This document shows, piece by piece, positions 7,946 to 16,496 of a DNA stretch of 37,055 bases; the first letter of the stretch is position 1; each line of letters opens with the position of its first letter. The notes under the pieces are model-generated. The model did no database searches. It was not told the DNA's origin and saw nothing but the letters and a program-made list of their open reading frames with translations. Location of the stretch: assembly GCA_012026675.1 (NCBI GenBank), contig VEPA01000265.1, positions 1 through 37,055 of the forward strand, written 5' to 3'. Source of the DNA: Betaproteobacteria bacterium (GTDB taxonomy: Bacteria > Pseudomonadota > Gammaproteobacteria > Burkholderiales > Rhodocyclaceae). Position numbers and translations under genes: made by a program.

Positions 7946-9400
7946 ATGGCCATGAACCTCGACGGAAAACGTGTTTCACTGCACTGGCGCCGCACCAAGA
8001 TCGTGGCTACGCTGGGTCCGGCCAGTTCCGATCCGGCCATGATCACCAGGCTGCTGCGGGCCGGGGTCGATGTGGTGCGCCTCAACATGTCCCACGGCAC
8101 ACATGAGGCCCACCGCGAGGTCTACGGCCATGTGCGTGCGGCGGCGAAGAAGCTTGGCCGGCATGTCGCGATCTTCGCCGACCTGTGCGGACCCAAGATT
8201 CGCTGCGGCAAATTTCCGGACGGGCCGCTGAAGCTCACTCCCGGCGACGAGGTGATGATCGATCCGCGCGTGGACAATGGCGGGCCGGGGCTGATCGCGT
8301 CCCAGTACCGGGCCATCGCGCGCGACGTCAAGCCCGGCCACCGCATCCTGCTCGACGACGGCAACCTGGAGCTGCAGGCGCTGGCCATCGAGGGCGACCG
8401 CGTACGCTGCAAGGTGGTCTTCGGCGGCCTGCTCAAGGACCACAAGGGCATCAACCTGCCGGACTCGAAGGTCTCCGCGTCTTCGCTGCCGCCGAAGGAC
8501 GTCGCCGATGCGAAGTTCGCCATCGATCTTGGCGTCGATTACCTGGCGTTGTCTTTCGTGCGCACCGCCAAAGACGTCGCCGGCCTGCGTCGCCTGATCG
8601 CGCGTGCCGGGGCCGCGACGCCGATCATCGCCAAGATCGAGACGCCGGAAGCCATGGAAAACATCGAAGCCATCGTCGAGGCCTCGGACGCCATCATGGT
8701 GGCGCGCGGCGACCTCGGCATCGAAATGCCGGCGGAGCAGGTGCCGCTGATCCAGCGCGAACTGATCAATCTGGCGCGGCGGCGCAACAGGGCGGTGATC
8801 GTGGCCACGCAGATGCTGGAATCGATGATCGACCATTCGCGGCCGACGCGGGCGGAAGTGGGCGACGTCGCCAACGCGGCATTGACCGGTGCCGACGCGG
8901 TGATGCTGTCGGCCGAAACGGCGAGCGGCAAGTTTCCGATACGCGCGGTCGAGATGATGGACCGGGTCCTGCGCGAGGCAGAGGGCTACCAGTGGCGGCA
9001 GGGCAGTTTTTCAGCCGCGGCCGAGCCGGGTGAAGCCGGCATGAGCCTGCGCGATGGCGTCGCCAGTGCCGCCGCCGCGTTGGCGCACGACCTCAAGCTG
9101 CAGGGCATCATCATCCCGACCTTGAGCGGCACGACGGCAAGGGTGATTTCCTCCTATCGCCCGACGGCGCCGCTGGTGGCGGTGTCCACCGATCCGGCGG
9201 TGTGCCGCCGTCTGTCGCTGAACTGGGGCATCGTGCCGATGACGGCAACGCAGTCGGAGTACGGCAACTGGGAACAACTCTGCCATCGGGTGGCCCGCAG
9301 CTGCCAGCTGACCCGTACCGGTCACAATGTGCTGCTGGTCTCGGGATTCAGCGACGATGCGGCGCGAAACTCGCCGATGCTGAAGGTTCTGCGCGTCTGA
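7946..9400 (+). CDS. pyk: Pyruvate kinase
   Basis: A 484-residue pyruvate kinase, the glycolytic enzyme making ATP and pyruvate from phosphoenolpyruvate and ADP. In order: RRTKIVATLGPASSD (start of the barrel), VVRLNMSHG, ADLCGPKIRCG, KDHKGINLP, IIAKIETPEAMENI (catalytic lysine), VARGDLGIEMP (Mg2+ and substrate loop) and VATQMLESMI, then the C-terminal allosteric domain from about residue 370. Length is typical. GGGAAAGGG lies just before the ATG at 7946, with a second possible ATG two codons on. It is a single-gene unit after the organic-acid transporter. A 66-bp decayed copy of codons 61-82 occurs at the left end of the window. Confidence 0.95.
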   Translation: MAMNLDGKRVSLHWRRTKIVATLGPASSDPAMITRLLRAGVDVVRLNMSHGTHEAHREVYGHVRAAAKKLGRHVAIFADLCGPKIRCGKFPDGPLKLTPGDEVMIDPRVDNGGPGLIASQYRAIARDVKPGHRILLDDGNLELQALAIEGDRVRCKVVFGGLLKDHKGINLPDSKVSASSLPPKDVADAKFAIDLGVDYLALSFVRTAKDVAGLRRLIARAGAATPIIAKIETPEAMENIEAIVEASDAIMVARGDLGIEMPAEQVPLIQRELINLARRRNRAVIVATQMLESMIDHSRPTRAEVGDVANAALTGADAVMLSAETASGKFPIRAVEMMDRVLREAEGYQWRQGSFSAAAEPGEAGMSLRDGVASAAAALAHDLKLQGIIIPTLSGTTARVISSYRPTAPLVAVSTDPAVCRRLSLNWGIVPMTATQSEYGNWEQLCHRVARSCQLTRTGHNVLLVSGFSDDAARNSPMLKVLRV

Positions 9401-9443
9401 GGCATCCGTCCCTGGCCGGCGGCGGCAGTGCTTTAGATTTCAA

Positions 9444-9472
9444 TTGACAAGCCATAAGTGATACACTATACT
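9444..9472 (+). promoter_or_regulatory. paa operon sigma-70 promoter
   Basis: TTGACA (9444-9449) is a perfect -35 and TATACT (9467-9472) a five-of-six -10, with the ideal 17-bp spacer. It is the best promoter in the window. It ends about 110 bp before the paaA start, leaving a leader of roughly 100 nt. Confidence 0.75.
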
Positions 9473-9499
9473 TTTTTTAAAGTACAAGAAATGTATCAC
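9458..9499. promoter_or_regulatory. paa operator: 42-bp inverted repeat over the promoter
   Basis: GTGATACA (9458-9465) and TGTATCAC (9492-9499) are perfect 8-bp inverted arms. Nested between them is TACTTT (9469-9474) facing AAAGTA (9479-9484). The dyad covers the -10 and the expected transcription start, the place for a repressor that is released by phenylacetyl-CoA in known paa systems. No paaX- or paaR-like gene lies next to the operon, so the regulator is elsewhere or is one of the regulators in this window; that is open. Confidence 0.65.
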
Positions 9500-9582
9500 G
9501 TTTGACGGGGTCTTCCCGGGCAGCCGGAAGACCAAAAACGGCAAACGACCCCGCAACGGCAGCAGAGAGAAGGAAGCAGACC

Positions 9583-10587
9583 ATGTATACCCAGGCCATG
9601 GACACCATGCGCGACGAAGGCGGCGACAAGCCTGCCTTGCGCACGGCCGAGGAAGCGCAACTGCAGCAGCGCTTCGACAATCGCATCGACGCCGGCGACT
9701 TCATCGAGGCCAAGGACTGGATGCCGGAGCACTACCGCAAGACCTTGTTGCGCCAGATCAGCCAGCATGCGCATTCCGAAATCGTCGGCATGCTGCCCGA
9801 GGGCAACTGGATCACCCGCGCGCCGACGCTCAAGCGCAAGAGCATCCTGCTGGCCAAGGTGCAGGATGAAGGCGGCCACGGCCTCTACCTTTATGCTGCG
9901 GCGGAGACCCTGGGCACCAGCCGCGACCAGATGCTCGACGCGCTGCACACGGGCAAGGCCAAGTACAGCTCGATCTTCAATTACCCGACACTGCCCTGGG
10001 CCGACGTCGGCGCCATCGGCTGGCTGGTCGACGGCGCGGCGATCATGAACCAGGTGCCGATCTGCCGCTGCTCGTTTGCGCCCTATGCGCGGGCCATGGT
10101 GCGCATCTGCCGCGAGGAAAGCTTCCATCAACGCCAGGGCTACGATGCGCTGATGGTGATGATGAAGCAGGGTACCGACGCGCAGCGGGCCATGGTGCAG
10201 GAAGCGGTGAACCGCTGGTGGTGGCCCTGCCTGATGATGTTTGGCCCGCCCGACGACCAGAGCCCGAATTCGGCGCAGGGCATGCGCTGGGGCATCAAGC
10301 GCGTCAGTAACGACACGCTGCGCCAGAAGTTCGTCGACGCCGCCGTGCAGCAGGCCGAGGTGCTGGGCGTCAGCTTCCCCGACCCCGACCTGCGCTGGAA
10401 CGAGGAAACCCAGCACTGGGACTACGGCGCCATCGACTGGTCGGAATTTTGGGCCGTGGTGGGCGGCGAGGGACCCTGCAACCGCGAGCGGCTTGCCGAC
10501 CGCGTCAAGGCCTGGGAAGACGGCGAATGGGTGCGCGAAGCGGCGCTGGCCCATGCGAGAAAGCTTGATATGAAGGAGGCAGCATGA
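9583..10587 (+). CDS. paaA: 1,2-phenylacetyl-CoA epoxidase, subunit PaaA
   Basis: A 334-residue catalytic subunit of the multicomponent phenylacetyl-CoA epoxidase, a bacterial di-iron monooxygenase that epoxidises the aromatic ring of phenylacetyl-CoA. The ferritin-like four-helix core is plain: [37 protein letters not shown] (carboxylate/histidine iron ligands), [15 protein letters not shown] (second ligand helix) and the [14 protein letters not shown] segment. Length is slightly above the E. coli protein. The ATG at 9583 follows GAAGGAAG; a longer frame beginning at 9502 overlaps the promoter dyad and is rejected. The stop overlaps paaB as ATGA. Confidence 0.95.
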   Translation: MYTQAMDTMRDEGGDKPALRTAEEAQLQQRFDNRIDAGDFIEAKDWMPEHYRKTLLRQISQHAHSEIVGMLPEGNWITRAPTLKRKSILLAKVQDEGGHGLYLYAAAETLGTSRDQMLDALHTGKAKYSSIFNYPTLPWADVGAIGWLVDGAAIMNQVPICRCSFAPYARAMVRICREESFHQRQGYDALMVMMKQGTDAQRAMVQEAVNRWWWPCLMMFGPPDDQSPNSAQGMRWGIKRVSNDTLRQKFVDAAVQQAEVLGVSFPDPDLRWNEETQHWDYGAIDWSEFWAVVGGEGPCNRERLADRVKAWEDGEWVREAALAHARKLDMKEAA

Positions 10588-10874
10588 CTACCAATACCGA
10601 ATGGCCGCTGTGGGAAGTCTTCGTCCGCACCAAGGCCGGACTCGACCACAAGCACTGCGGCAGCCTGCATGCCGCCGACTCCAAGATGGCGGTGCAGATG
10701 GCGCGCGACGTGTATACCCGGCGCCAGGAAGGCAGCAGCGTCTGGGTGGTGCGCTCCGACCAGATCGTCGCCAGCGATCCGGGCGACAAGGACATGTACT
10801 TCGATCCCGCCGAGGACAAGGTCTATCGCCATCCCACCTTCTACAAGCTGCCGGATTCGGTAGACCACATGTAA
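10584..10874 (+). CDS. paaB: 1,2-phenylacetyl-CoA epoxidase, subunit PaaB
   Basis: A 96-residue PaaB, the small structural subunit of the epoxidase. [45 protein letters not shown] and VWVVRSDQI are family hallmarks, and length matches the family. It starts within the paaA stop (ATGA) after AAGGAGG. The role is structural and bridging in the known PaaABCE complex. Confidence 0.95.
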   Translation: MTTNTEWPLWEVFVRTKAGLDHKHCGSLHAADSKMAVQMARDVYTRRQEGSSVWVVRSDQIVASDPGDKDMYFDPAEDKVYRHPTFYKLPDSVDHM

Positions 10875-10885
10875 TGGAGATCTGA

Positions 10886-11659
10886 ATGGTCGCTTCAATC
10901 CGCATTCCTGCAGCTCCCGAACTCCAGTACCTGCTGCGCATCAGCGACACCTGCCTGGTCCTCGGCCAGCGCTTGGGCGAGTGGTGCGGTCACGCGCCGA
11001 TCCTCGAAGAGGACATCGCGCTGTCGAACATGGCACTCGACATGATCGGGCAGTCGCGCGCCCTGCTGACCCTGGCCGGGCAGCGCAGCGGCGAGGGCTA
11101 CGACGAAGACCAACTCGCCTTCCTGCGCGACGAGATCGACTACCGCAACCCGACGTTGGCCGAACTGCCGCGCGGCGACTTCGCCTTCACCGTGCTGCGC
11201 AACCTGATCCTTTCGACCTGGCTTAAGCTGATGTGGGAAAAGCTGCGCGATTCGAGCGATAGCGAACTCGCCGCGATCGCCGGCAAGGCCCTCAAGGAAG
11301 CGCGCTACCACCAGCAGCACGCCGCCGACTGGGCGGTGCGTCTGGGCGACGGCACCGACGAGTCGCGCCGCCGCAGCGAGGCGGCGCTGGCGACCCTATG
11401 GCTCTACACGCCCGAGTTGTTCGAGGACGACGCGGTGGACGCCGCGGCCGTAGCTGCGGGCCTTGGCCCGGCCTGGTCGCAGCTGCGCGAACCCTGGCTG
11501 GCCGAGATGAGTGAAATCCTCGGCGAGGCTACGCTTGCCGTGCCGCCAGCGGCAACTTTCCGCAGCACGGGCAAGCGCGGCCTGCACAGCGAGCACATGG
11601 GCTATCTGCTGGCAGAGATGCAATACCTGCAGCGCAGCTATCCCGGAGGCGCGTGGTGA
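10886..11659 (+). CDS. paaC: 1,2-phenylacetyl-CoA epoxidase, subunit PaaC
   Basis: A 257-residue PaaC, the ferritin-like non-catalytic partner that pairs with PaaA. It shows YLLRISDTCLVLGQRLGEWCG, EDIALSNMALDMIGQ, EARYHQQHAADWAVRLGDGT and LHSEHMGYLLAEMQYLQR, typical of the family, with normal length. It follows paaB by 11 bp after GGAGA and its stop overlaps the paaD start. PaaC lacks a functional di-iron site in characterised complexes and helps shape the PaaA site. Confidence 0.93.
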   Translation: MVASIRIPAAPELQYLLRISDTCLVLGQRLGEWCGHAPILEEDIALSNMALDMIGQSRALLTLAGQRSGEGYDEDQLAFLRDEIDYRNPTLAELPRGDFAFTVLRNLILSTWLKLMWEKLRDSSDSELAAIAGKALKEARYHQQHAADWAVRLGDGTDESRRRSEAALATLWLYTPELFEDDAVDAAAVAAGLGPAWSQLREPWLAEMSEILGEATLAVPPAATFRSTGKRGLHSEHMGYLLAEMQYLQRSYPGGAW

Positions 11660-12171
11660 CAGTCGCTGTTGCAGCTGGCCGGGTCGAGCAGGCCTGGACG
11701 GCGCTCAACGAGGTGCTGGACCCCGAGGTGCCGGCGCTGTCCGTGGTCGACCTGGGACTGGTGCGCGAAGTCATCGAACATGACGATGGACTGGAGATTG
11801 TGCTGACGCCGACTTACAGCGGCTGCCCGGCCACCGAGGTCATCACAAGCAGCGTGCTCGATGCCATCGAGGCCGCCGGCCTCGGCCCGGCACGCGTGAC
11901 CATGCGCCGGGCGCCGGCCTGGAGCAGCGACTGGATCAGCGCCGAGGGCAAACGCAAGCTGCTCGAATACGGCATCGCGCCGCCCGGCCCGGTTCTCGCC
12001 GACGGCGCGGTACCGATTCCCATTGTCGGTCGTCGCCAGGCCGCCGTGCCCTGTCCGCGCTGCGGCAGCGCCCATACCGAGCGCCTGTCGGCCTTCGGTT
12101 CCACCGCCTGCAAATCGCTGCACCGCTGCCTCGATTGCCGCGAGCCCTTCGAACATTTCAAACCGATTTAA
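11656..12171 (+). CDS. paaD: Phenylacetate degradation protein PaaD (iron-sulfur assembly factor)
   Basis: A 171-residue PaaD (PaaJ in some naming). The N-terminal DUF59/MIP18 domain carries LDPEVPALSVVDLGLVREV and the conserved TYSGCPATEVI cysteine. The C-terminal zinc-ribbon-like region has paired cysteines at 133/136 and 158/161 plus Cys152. Related proteins help insert or protect metal centres; in paa operons it is needed for epoxidase activity. Two adjacent GTG codons (11653 and 11656) could start it; I prefer 11656 because GGAGG then sits six bases upstream and the start/stop overlap is the usual GTGA. Confidence 0.9.
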   Translation: MTVAVAAGRVEQAWTALNEVLDPEVPALSVVDLGLVREVIEHDDGLEIVLTPTYSGCPATEVITSSVLDAIEAAGLGPARVTMRRAPAWSSDWISAEGKRKLLEYGIAPPGPVLADGAVPIPIVGRRQAAVPCPRCGSAHTERLSAFGSTACKSLHRCLDCREPFEHFKPI

Positions 12172-12182
12172 GACCAACGACC

Positions 12183-13268
12183 ATGTCGACCCTTTTCCAC
12201 GAACTGCGCGTGCGCAGCATCGAGCCCGATACCACGGAAGCCACCGTCGTCAGCTTCGAGGTGCCGCCCGAACTGCGCTCGGTGTTCGGCTTCACCCAGG
12301 GCCAGTACCTGACCCTGCGCGCCAACATCGACGGCCAGGACCTGCGCCGCTCGTATTCGATCTGCGCCGGGGTCGATGACGGCGAATTGCGCGTTGGCGT
12401 GCGCCGCGTCAAGGGCGGCGTGTTTTCCAACTGGATCAACGAACACCTGCGTCCCGGCGACCGCATCAGCGCCATGGCGCCGCAGGGCCGCTTCTTCGTC
12501 CCCATCGAGCCGGGGGCGCGCCGCCACCATGTCGGCATCGCCGGCGGCAGCGGCATCACGCCCATCCTCTCGATCATGAAGACGGTGCTGGCGCGCGAAC
12601 CGCTCTCCTGCTTCACGCTGATCTACGGCAACCGCATGCTGCGCTCGACCATGTTCAAGGAAGAACTTGAAGACCTGAAGAACCGCTACATGACGCGGCT
12701 CTCGCTGCTGCACGTTTTTTCCGACGAGCCGACCGATTCGCCGCTCAACATGGGCGTCATGAACCGCGACAAGATCGGCGAGTTCCTTGCCACCGTCGTA
12801 CCGGCGCCGACTATTGATCACGTGTACGTCTGCGGCCCCTTCCAGATGAACGACGAGGCCGAAGCCGCGTTGCTGGCCGCCGGTGTGCCCGAGGCCGCGA
12901 TCCACATCGAACGCTTCGGCGTGGCGCTGCCTACCGGCGCGCCGGTGGGTGCCGTGGTGCACGAGGCGCAGCCGGGCGACGCCGAGCAGGCCAAAGTGGT
13001 CATCATCCGCGACGGCATGAAGCGCGAAATCGACTTCCGCAAGGATCAGCCCAGCATCCTCGACGCCGCCTCGGCGGCGGGGCTGGAAGTGCCCTTCTCC
13101 TGCACCTCGGGCGTCTGCGGTACTTGCCGCTGCAAGGTGGTCGAAGGCCAGGTGCGCATGGAGCGCAATTTCGCGCTGGACAAGGCCGAGGTCGCCAATG
13201 GTTTCGTCCTCGCCTGCCAGGCCCATCCGCTGACCGAGCGCGTGGTGCTGTCCTTCGACGAACGCTGA
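12183..13268 (+). CDS. paaE: 1,2-phenylacetyl-CoA epoxidase reductase subunit PaaE
   Basis: A 361-residue flavin/iron-sulfur reductase that passes electrons from NADPH to PaaA. The FAD-binding beta-barrel holds GQYLTLRANI and LRRSYSIC; the pyridine-nucleotide domain begins with GIAGGSGITPILSI and ends with VYVCGPFQM; the C-terminal plant-type 2Fe-2S ferredoxin has Cys307, Cys312, Cys315 and Cys345 (CTSGVCGTCRC, then LACQ). All cofactor motifs are intact. The ATG at 12183 is 11 bp after paaD; the frame runs upstream into paaD but has no ribosome site. It closes the operon: no paaF-K genes follow, so the later pathway steps are encoded elsewhere. Confidence 0.94.
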   Translation: MSTLFHELRVRSIEPDTTEATVVSFEVPPELRSVFGFTQGQYLTLRANIDGQDLRRSYSICAGVDDGELRVGVRRVKGGVFSNWINEHLRPGDRISAMAPQGRFFVPIEPGARRHHVGIAGGSGITPILSIMKTVLAREPLSCFTLIYGNRMLRSTMFKEELEDLKNRYMTRLSLLHVFSDEPTDSPLNMGVMNRDKIGEFLATVVPAPTIDHVYVCGPFQMNDEAEAALLAAGVPEAAIHIERFGVALPTGAPVGAVVHEAQPGDAEQAKVVIIRDGMKREIDFRKDQPSILDAASAAGLEVPFSCTSGVCGTCRCKVVEGQVRMERNFALDKAEVANGFVLACQAHPLTERVVLSFDER

Positions 13269-13308
13269 AACGTGGGTCCTGGTGTCGGGGCGGGCTGCCG
13301 CAGCCGGT

Positions 13309-13314
13309 TATAAT
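13309..13314 (+). promoter_or_regulatory. Candidate -10 box for the OB-fold protein gene
   Basis: A perfect TATAAT lies 57 bp before the ATG at 13371. No good -35 is visible 16-18 bp upstream in this very GC-rich stretch, so activity is uncertain. Confidence 0.35.
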
Positions 13315-13370
13315 GGCGCCCGTCCAGGCGGGAATGCCTGGCTACCGCCAACCCTATCCAGGAGTTCTTG

Positions 13371-13754
13371 ATGAGGATTCATTCCTTCGTTTTTACCGCC
13401 ATGCTTGCCACGCTCGGCCTGGCTTCATTCAATGCAGCCGCCGCTGATGCGAAAGTGCAGACCGTCGCCGCCATCAACCAGGACAAGGCCGGGCTCGGAG
13501 GCAAGACCATCACGGCCCAGGGCAAGGTGGTCAAGGTCAATAACGGCATCATGGGCCGCAATTTCGTGCACGTGCAGGACGGCACGGGCGACGCCGCCAA
13601 GGGCACCAACAACCTGATCGTCACCAGCAAGCAGACGGCCGCCGTCGGCGACCAGGTCACGGTTTCCGGCGTCGTGGTGCTGAACCGCGACTTCGGTGCC
13701 GGTTACTCCTACCCGCTGCTGATCGAAGAAGCCAGCATCACGCCGAAGAAGTAG
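13371..13754 (+). CDS. Exported OB-fold (nucleotide-binding-like) protein
   Basis: A 127-residue protein with a Sec signal peptide (MRIHSFVFTAMLATLGLASF, cleavage near NAAAA) followed by a single compact beta-rich domain. The pattern GGKTITAQGKVVKVNNGIMGRNFVHVQDGTG, then VTSKQTAAVGDQVTVSGVV, is that of the small exported OB-fold proteins often labelled DNA-binding or nucleotide-binding protein. Real ligand and function are unknown. AGGAG lies before the ATG at 13371; a TTG just upstream is rejected. It is convergent with ycaO and separated from paaE by 102 bp with its own likely promoter, so it need not belong to the paa operon. Confidence 0.75.
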   Translation: MRIHSFVFTAMLATLGLASFNAAAADAKVQTVAAINQDKAGLGGKTITAQGKVVKVNNGIMGRNFVHVQDGTGDAAKGTNNLIVTSKQTAAVGDQVTVSGVVVLNRDFGAGYSYPLLIEEASITPKK

Positions 13755-13782
13755 GACCCTTCCCCGGCGCCGGGCAGGCGCC

Positions 13783-15495
13783 TCAATGGGGCAGCTTGGC
13801 GTAGGCGGCGAGCAGGGCCTGGTGCAGATTGCAGCCCTTGAGTCCGAGACCCGGCGCCTCGATGCCGAAGCAGCGTTCTTCCTGGCGCAGCATGGCTTCC
13901 GCGCTCGCCAGCGTTGAACTGCCGTAGAGATGCTCCAGCGCCTGGCGATGCCCGTCGGCACCGCCGAGTTCGAGCAGGGTTTCGATGCAGCGATAGACCA
14001 GGCGTCGCGCCGGGTTTATCTGCTCGAAGTGGCGCAGCCATTCACAGCCTTCGCGAATCGCCTCTTCGTCGCCGCAGGCCAGCGCCAGCAGGGTTTTCAG
14101 TTCACCGACGCGCAGGTCGGCCCAGAATGAATCCGCTTCGGCGGCGAGGCCGATCAGGGGCGTGATCGGCCTTTGGTCGGGCAGGTCGAGTTCATTGAGG
14201 GTGTCGAGAAGGTCGCCGCATTCGTCCTCGTCCAGTTCCGGCAGGTGCAGGATGGCCTCGCGGATCGCGTTGCCGACGCTGTTGTTCTCCCATTCCAGTT
14301 CGTCCAGCGGGTAGATCTCCGACATGCCCGGCACCAGAATGCGACATGCATAGACGCCGAGGTGCGTGAAGTCGGCTACATAAACGTCGTGGCCGCAACG
14401 GTGGATGCGCTCGATCAGCCAGTGATAGTCCTCGGACGTGGTGTTGCTGAAATTCCAGTCGACAAATTCGTAATCCGGCGTGTCGCCGAGAAAGTTCCAG
14501 CTGATGATGCCGCTGGAATCGACGAAGTGGATCTCGATGTTGGGCGCGGCGGCGATTTCGTCGAGATCGAAGCCGGGCGGCGGAAAACCGGCCAGCGCAT
14601 CGAGGCCGCGTCCCTGCAGCAGTTCGGTCAGCGCGCGCTCCAGCGCGATCTCGAAGCGCGGGTGGGCGCCGAAGCTGGAGAAGCAACCCTGGTCCTCGGG
14701 ATGCAGCATGGTGACGTTCATCACCGGGTACTCGCCGCAAAGCGAGGCATCCTTGACCAGGATGCCAAAGCCCGCCTCGCGCAGGCCGCGGATGCCCGCC
14801 GCGATGCGCGGATAGCGGGCGATAACCTGCTCCGGCACATCGGGCAGGCAGAGGCCTTCACTGATGATGCGGAACTTGATGTGGCGCTCGAGGATTTCCG
14901 ACAGGGCCTGGCTGCGCGCCTCCATCTCGGTGTTGCCGGCCGACATGCCGTTGCTGACATAGAGGTTGCCGATCAGGTTGACCGGGAACCAGACGCTGGC
15001 GCCGTCGCGCTGCCGCACATAGGGAAGGGCGCAGATGCCGCGTTCGCTGTCGCCGGAATTCAGGTCAATCAGCGTGTTGGCGTCGATGCTGTCGTCGGGG
15101 TCGTAAAGCTTGCGCAATTCGGGCGTCAGCAACTGCTCCGGCCACTCGCCGTTGGCGCCCGGCTGAAACCACTGTTCGCGCGGGTAGTGGGCAAAGTCGC
15201 GGCGGGCGAACTGGTCGCCCAGGTAGTAATGCGTCCAGAAGTAATTGCAGGACAGGCGCTCGAAGAATTCGCCGAGTGCGCTGGCCAGTGCGGCCAGCCG
15301 CGAACCGCCCTTGCCGTTGGTGAATAGCAGCGGGCAGTCGCGGTCGCGAACATGCACCGACCAGACGCCATCCACCGGATTCAGCCAGGAGCGTTCCTCG
15401 ACGTGGAAGCCGAGCTTGTCGAGCTTGCCCTGCATCGAGGCGATCGAGGATTCGAGCGATGCGTCCTTGCCGGGGATGAAGCTTTCTGTCTGCAT
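13783..15495 (-). CDS. ycaO: YcaO: ribosomal protein S12 methylthiotransferase accessory factor
   Basis: A 570-residue YcaO, matching E. coli YcaO from end to end. The ATP-binding YcaO domain covers most of it: FTNGKGGSRLAALASALGEFFERLS, GNLYVSNGMSAGNTEMEA, ALSEILERHIKFRII and GAHPRFEIALERALTELLQGRG, with SSGIISW and GVYACRILVPGMSEIYP further on; a C-terminal tetratricopeptide-like tail follows. E. coli YcaO assists RimO in beta-methylthiolation of ribosomal protein S12; other YcaO proteins cyclodehydrate peptides with ATP. I start it at 15495 (MQTESFIPG), where GAGGG lies upstream, rather than at 15573, which adds 26 residues absent from the family. No rimO or precursor-peptide gene is nearby. 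Confidence 0.92.
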   Translation of the reverse strand: MQTESFIPGKDASLESSIASMQGKLDKLGFHVEERSWLNPVDGVWSVHVRDRDCPLLFTNGKGGSRLAALASALGEFFERLSCNYFWTHYYLGDQFARRDFAHYPREQWFQPGANGEWPEQLLTPELRKLYDPDDSIDANTLIDLNSGDSERGICALPYVRQRDGASVWFPVNLIGNLYVSNGMSAGNTEMEARSQALSEILERHIKFRIISEGLCLPDVPEQVIARYPRIAAGIRGLREAGFGILVKDASLCGEYPVMNVTMLHPEDQGCFSSFGAHPRFEIALERALTELLQGRGLDALAGFPPPGFDLDEIAAAPNIEIHFVDSSGIISWNFLGDTPDYEFVDWNFSNTTSEDYHWLIERIHRCGHDVYVADFTHLGVYACRILVPGMSEIYPLDELEWENNSVGNAIREAILHLPELDEDECGDLLDTLNELDLPDQRPITPLIGLAAEADSFWADLRVGELKTLLALACGDEEAIREGCEWLRHFEQINPARRLVYRCIETLLELGGADGHRQALEHLYGSSTLASAEAMLRQEERCFGIEAPGLGLKGCNLHQALLAAYAKLPH

Positions 15496-15626
15496 GTGAA
15501 GGTCCCTCTGGATTGTACGAATGGGGGAATGCAAGACAGCGGACTGTGCTGCACGGCGCAAGGCGCGCAGCATAGCGAGGCGGCGGCCGGCTGTCCATCG
15601 CGGAATGCCGGGCGACGTCGGCGAGA

Positions 15627-16496
15627 CTATTCGGCCTTCGACAACTCGGTGAAATCGTGTATCAGGTCATCGAGCTTTTGCCGGGCATGGTCGCGCTGCG
15701 CCGCCGTCATCATGGCGTGGATGGCCACGGCGAGTTCCGCCGAGGCGCGGCGCAGGGCCAGCGCCCGTGCCAGCCGCGCCGGATCGGTGGGCAGATCGAA
15801 GCGGGCCGCGTAGTCGCGCAGCAGCGCGATGATGCGTTCGCGCGGCGGGCGTTCGCGTTGCACCTGGCGCATCAGTTCCAGCAGTTCGCGCTGGCGGCGC
15901 AGCCTTTCCTCGTACCAGAACTGGTGGCCCGGATCCTGGGCTTCGACCATGCGCCGCAAGGCGCTTTCCTGCTCGTTGCTGAAGCTGCCGAACCAATATT
16001 CGGCGCGTTCCAGCAGACGCTTGTAGCGCGCCTTGTGCTGCGCAGCCTCGCCCTCCGCGAGGCGCATTTCCTTGACGAGATCGGCATTCTTCTCGGCGAA
16101 GCGCGCGGCCATGCGGTCGATCTGGGCAGGTGTCAGGGTGGCCACGAGATCGGCGACATCCGGTGTGGCCTGCTCGGCGACTACCCGCACGCGGCGGATC
16201 AGGTCATCGCCGAGCCTCAGCGCATCGCTTGCCGCTGGCTCGCCGGCAACAAAAGCCTTGCCTTGCTGCAGCAGGGCAACATAGTCAGGCAATTGGGTCT
16301 TGCGGTGCCAGGCAAACAAACGGGCCAGACGCTCGCGGCTCAGCGCATCCTGCTCCGGCGACAGATCGAGGTACTGGTCGATCCACCAGCGCGCAAGGCT
16401 GTCCGCATTGCCATAGCCGAGGCGCACGGCGCTGCAGCCCTGCAGGATCAGGCCGACGATGAGGGCCAGGATCAGGTGGCGGACGAAACGGTGCAT
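15627..16496 (-). CDS. DUF6279 family lipoprotein
   Basis: A 289-residue predicted lipoprotein. The start MHRFVRHLILALIVGLIL runs into the lipobox LQGC with Cys21 as the lipidated residue. The mature part is almost entirely helical and charged, with the family's opening RLGYGNADSLARWWIDQYLDL and LARLFAWHRKTQLPDYV, and ends in a basic coiled-coil-like stretch. The family is common in beta- and gammaproteobacteria and has no established function. I use the ATG at 16496 because it gives a normal lipoprotein signal; an ATG 20 codons earlier would place charged and proline-rich residues before it. It is 131 bp upstream of ycaO on the same strand and divergent from the WD40-caspase gene. Confidence 0.8.
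   Translation of the reverse strand: MHRFVRHLILALIVGLILQGCSAVRLGYGNADSLARWWIDQYLDLSPEQDALSRERLARLFAWHRKTQLPDYVALLQQGKAFVAGEPAASDALRLGDDLIRRVRVVAEQATPDVADLVATLTPAQIDRMAARFAEKNADLVKEMRLAEGEAAQHKARYKRLLERAEYWFGSFSNEQESALRRMVEAQDPGHQFWYEERLRRQRELLELMRQVQRERPPRERIIALLRDYAARFDLPTDPARLARALALRRASAELAVAIHAMMTAAQRDHARQKLDDLIHDFTELSKAE

Noticed and set aside
9502-9582. Longer PaaA starting at 9502
   Set aside because: The extra 27 codons begin right after the operator dyad, lack an SD and are not in the family.
13766-13782. GGCGCC...GGCGCC hairpin between the convergent OB-fold and ycaO genes, considered as a bidirectional terminator
   Set aside because: The arms are self-palindromic GC hexamers with no T-run on either side; common by chance in this GC content.
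14173-15327. 384-codon plus-strand frame opposite ycaO
   Set aside because: Shadow of a full-length, clearly conserved ycaO.
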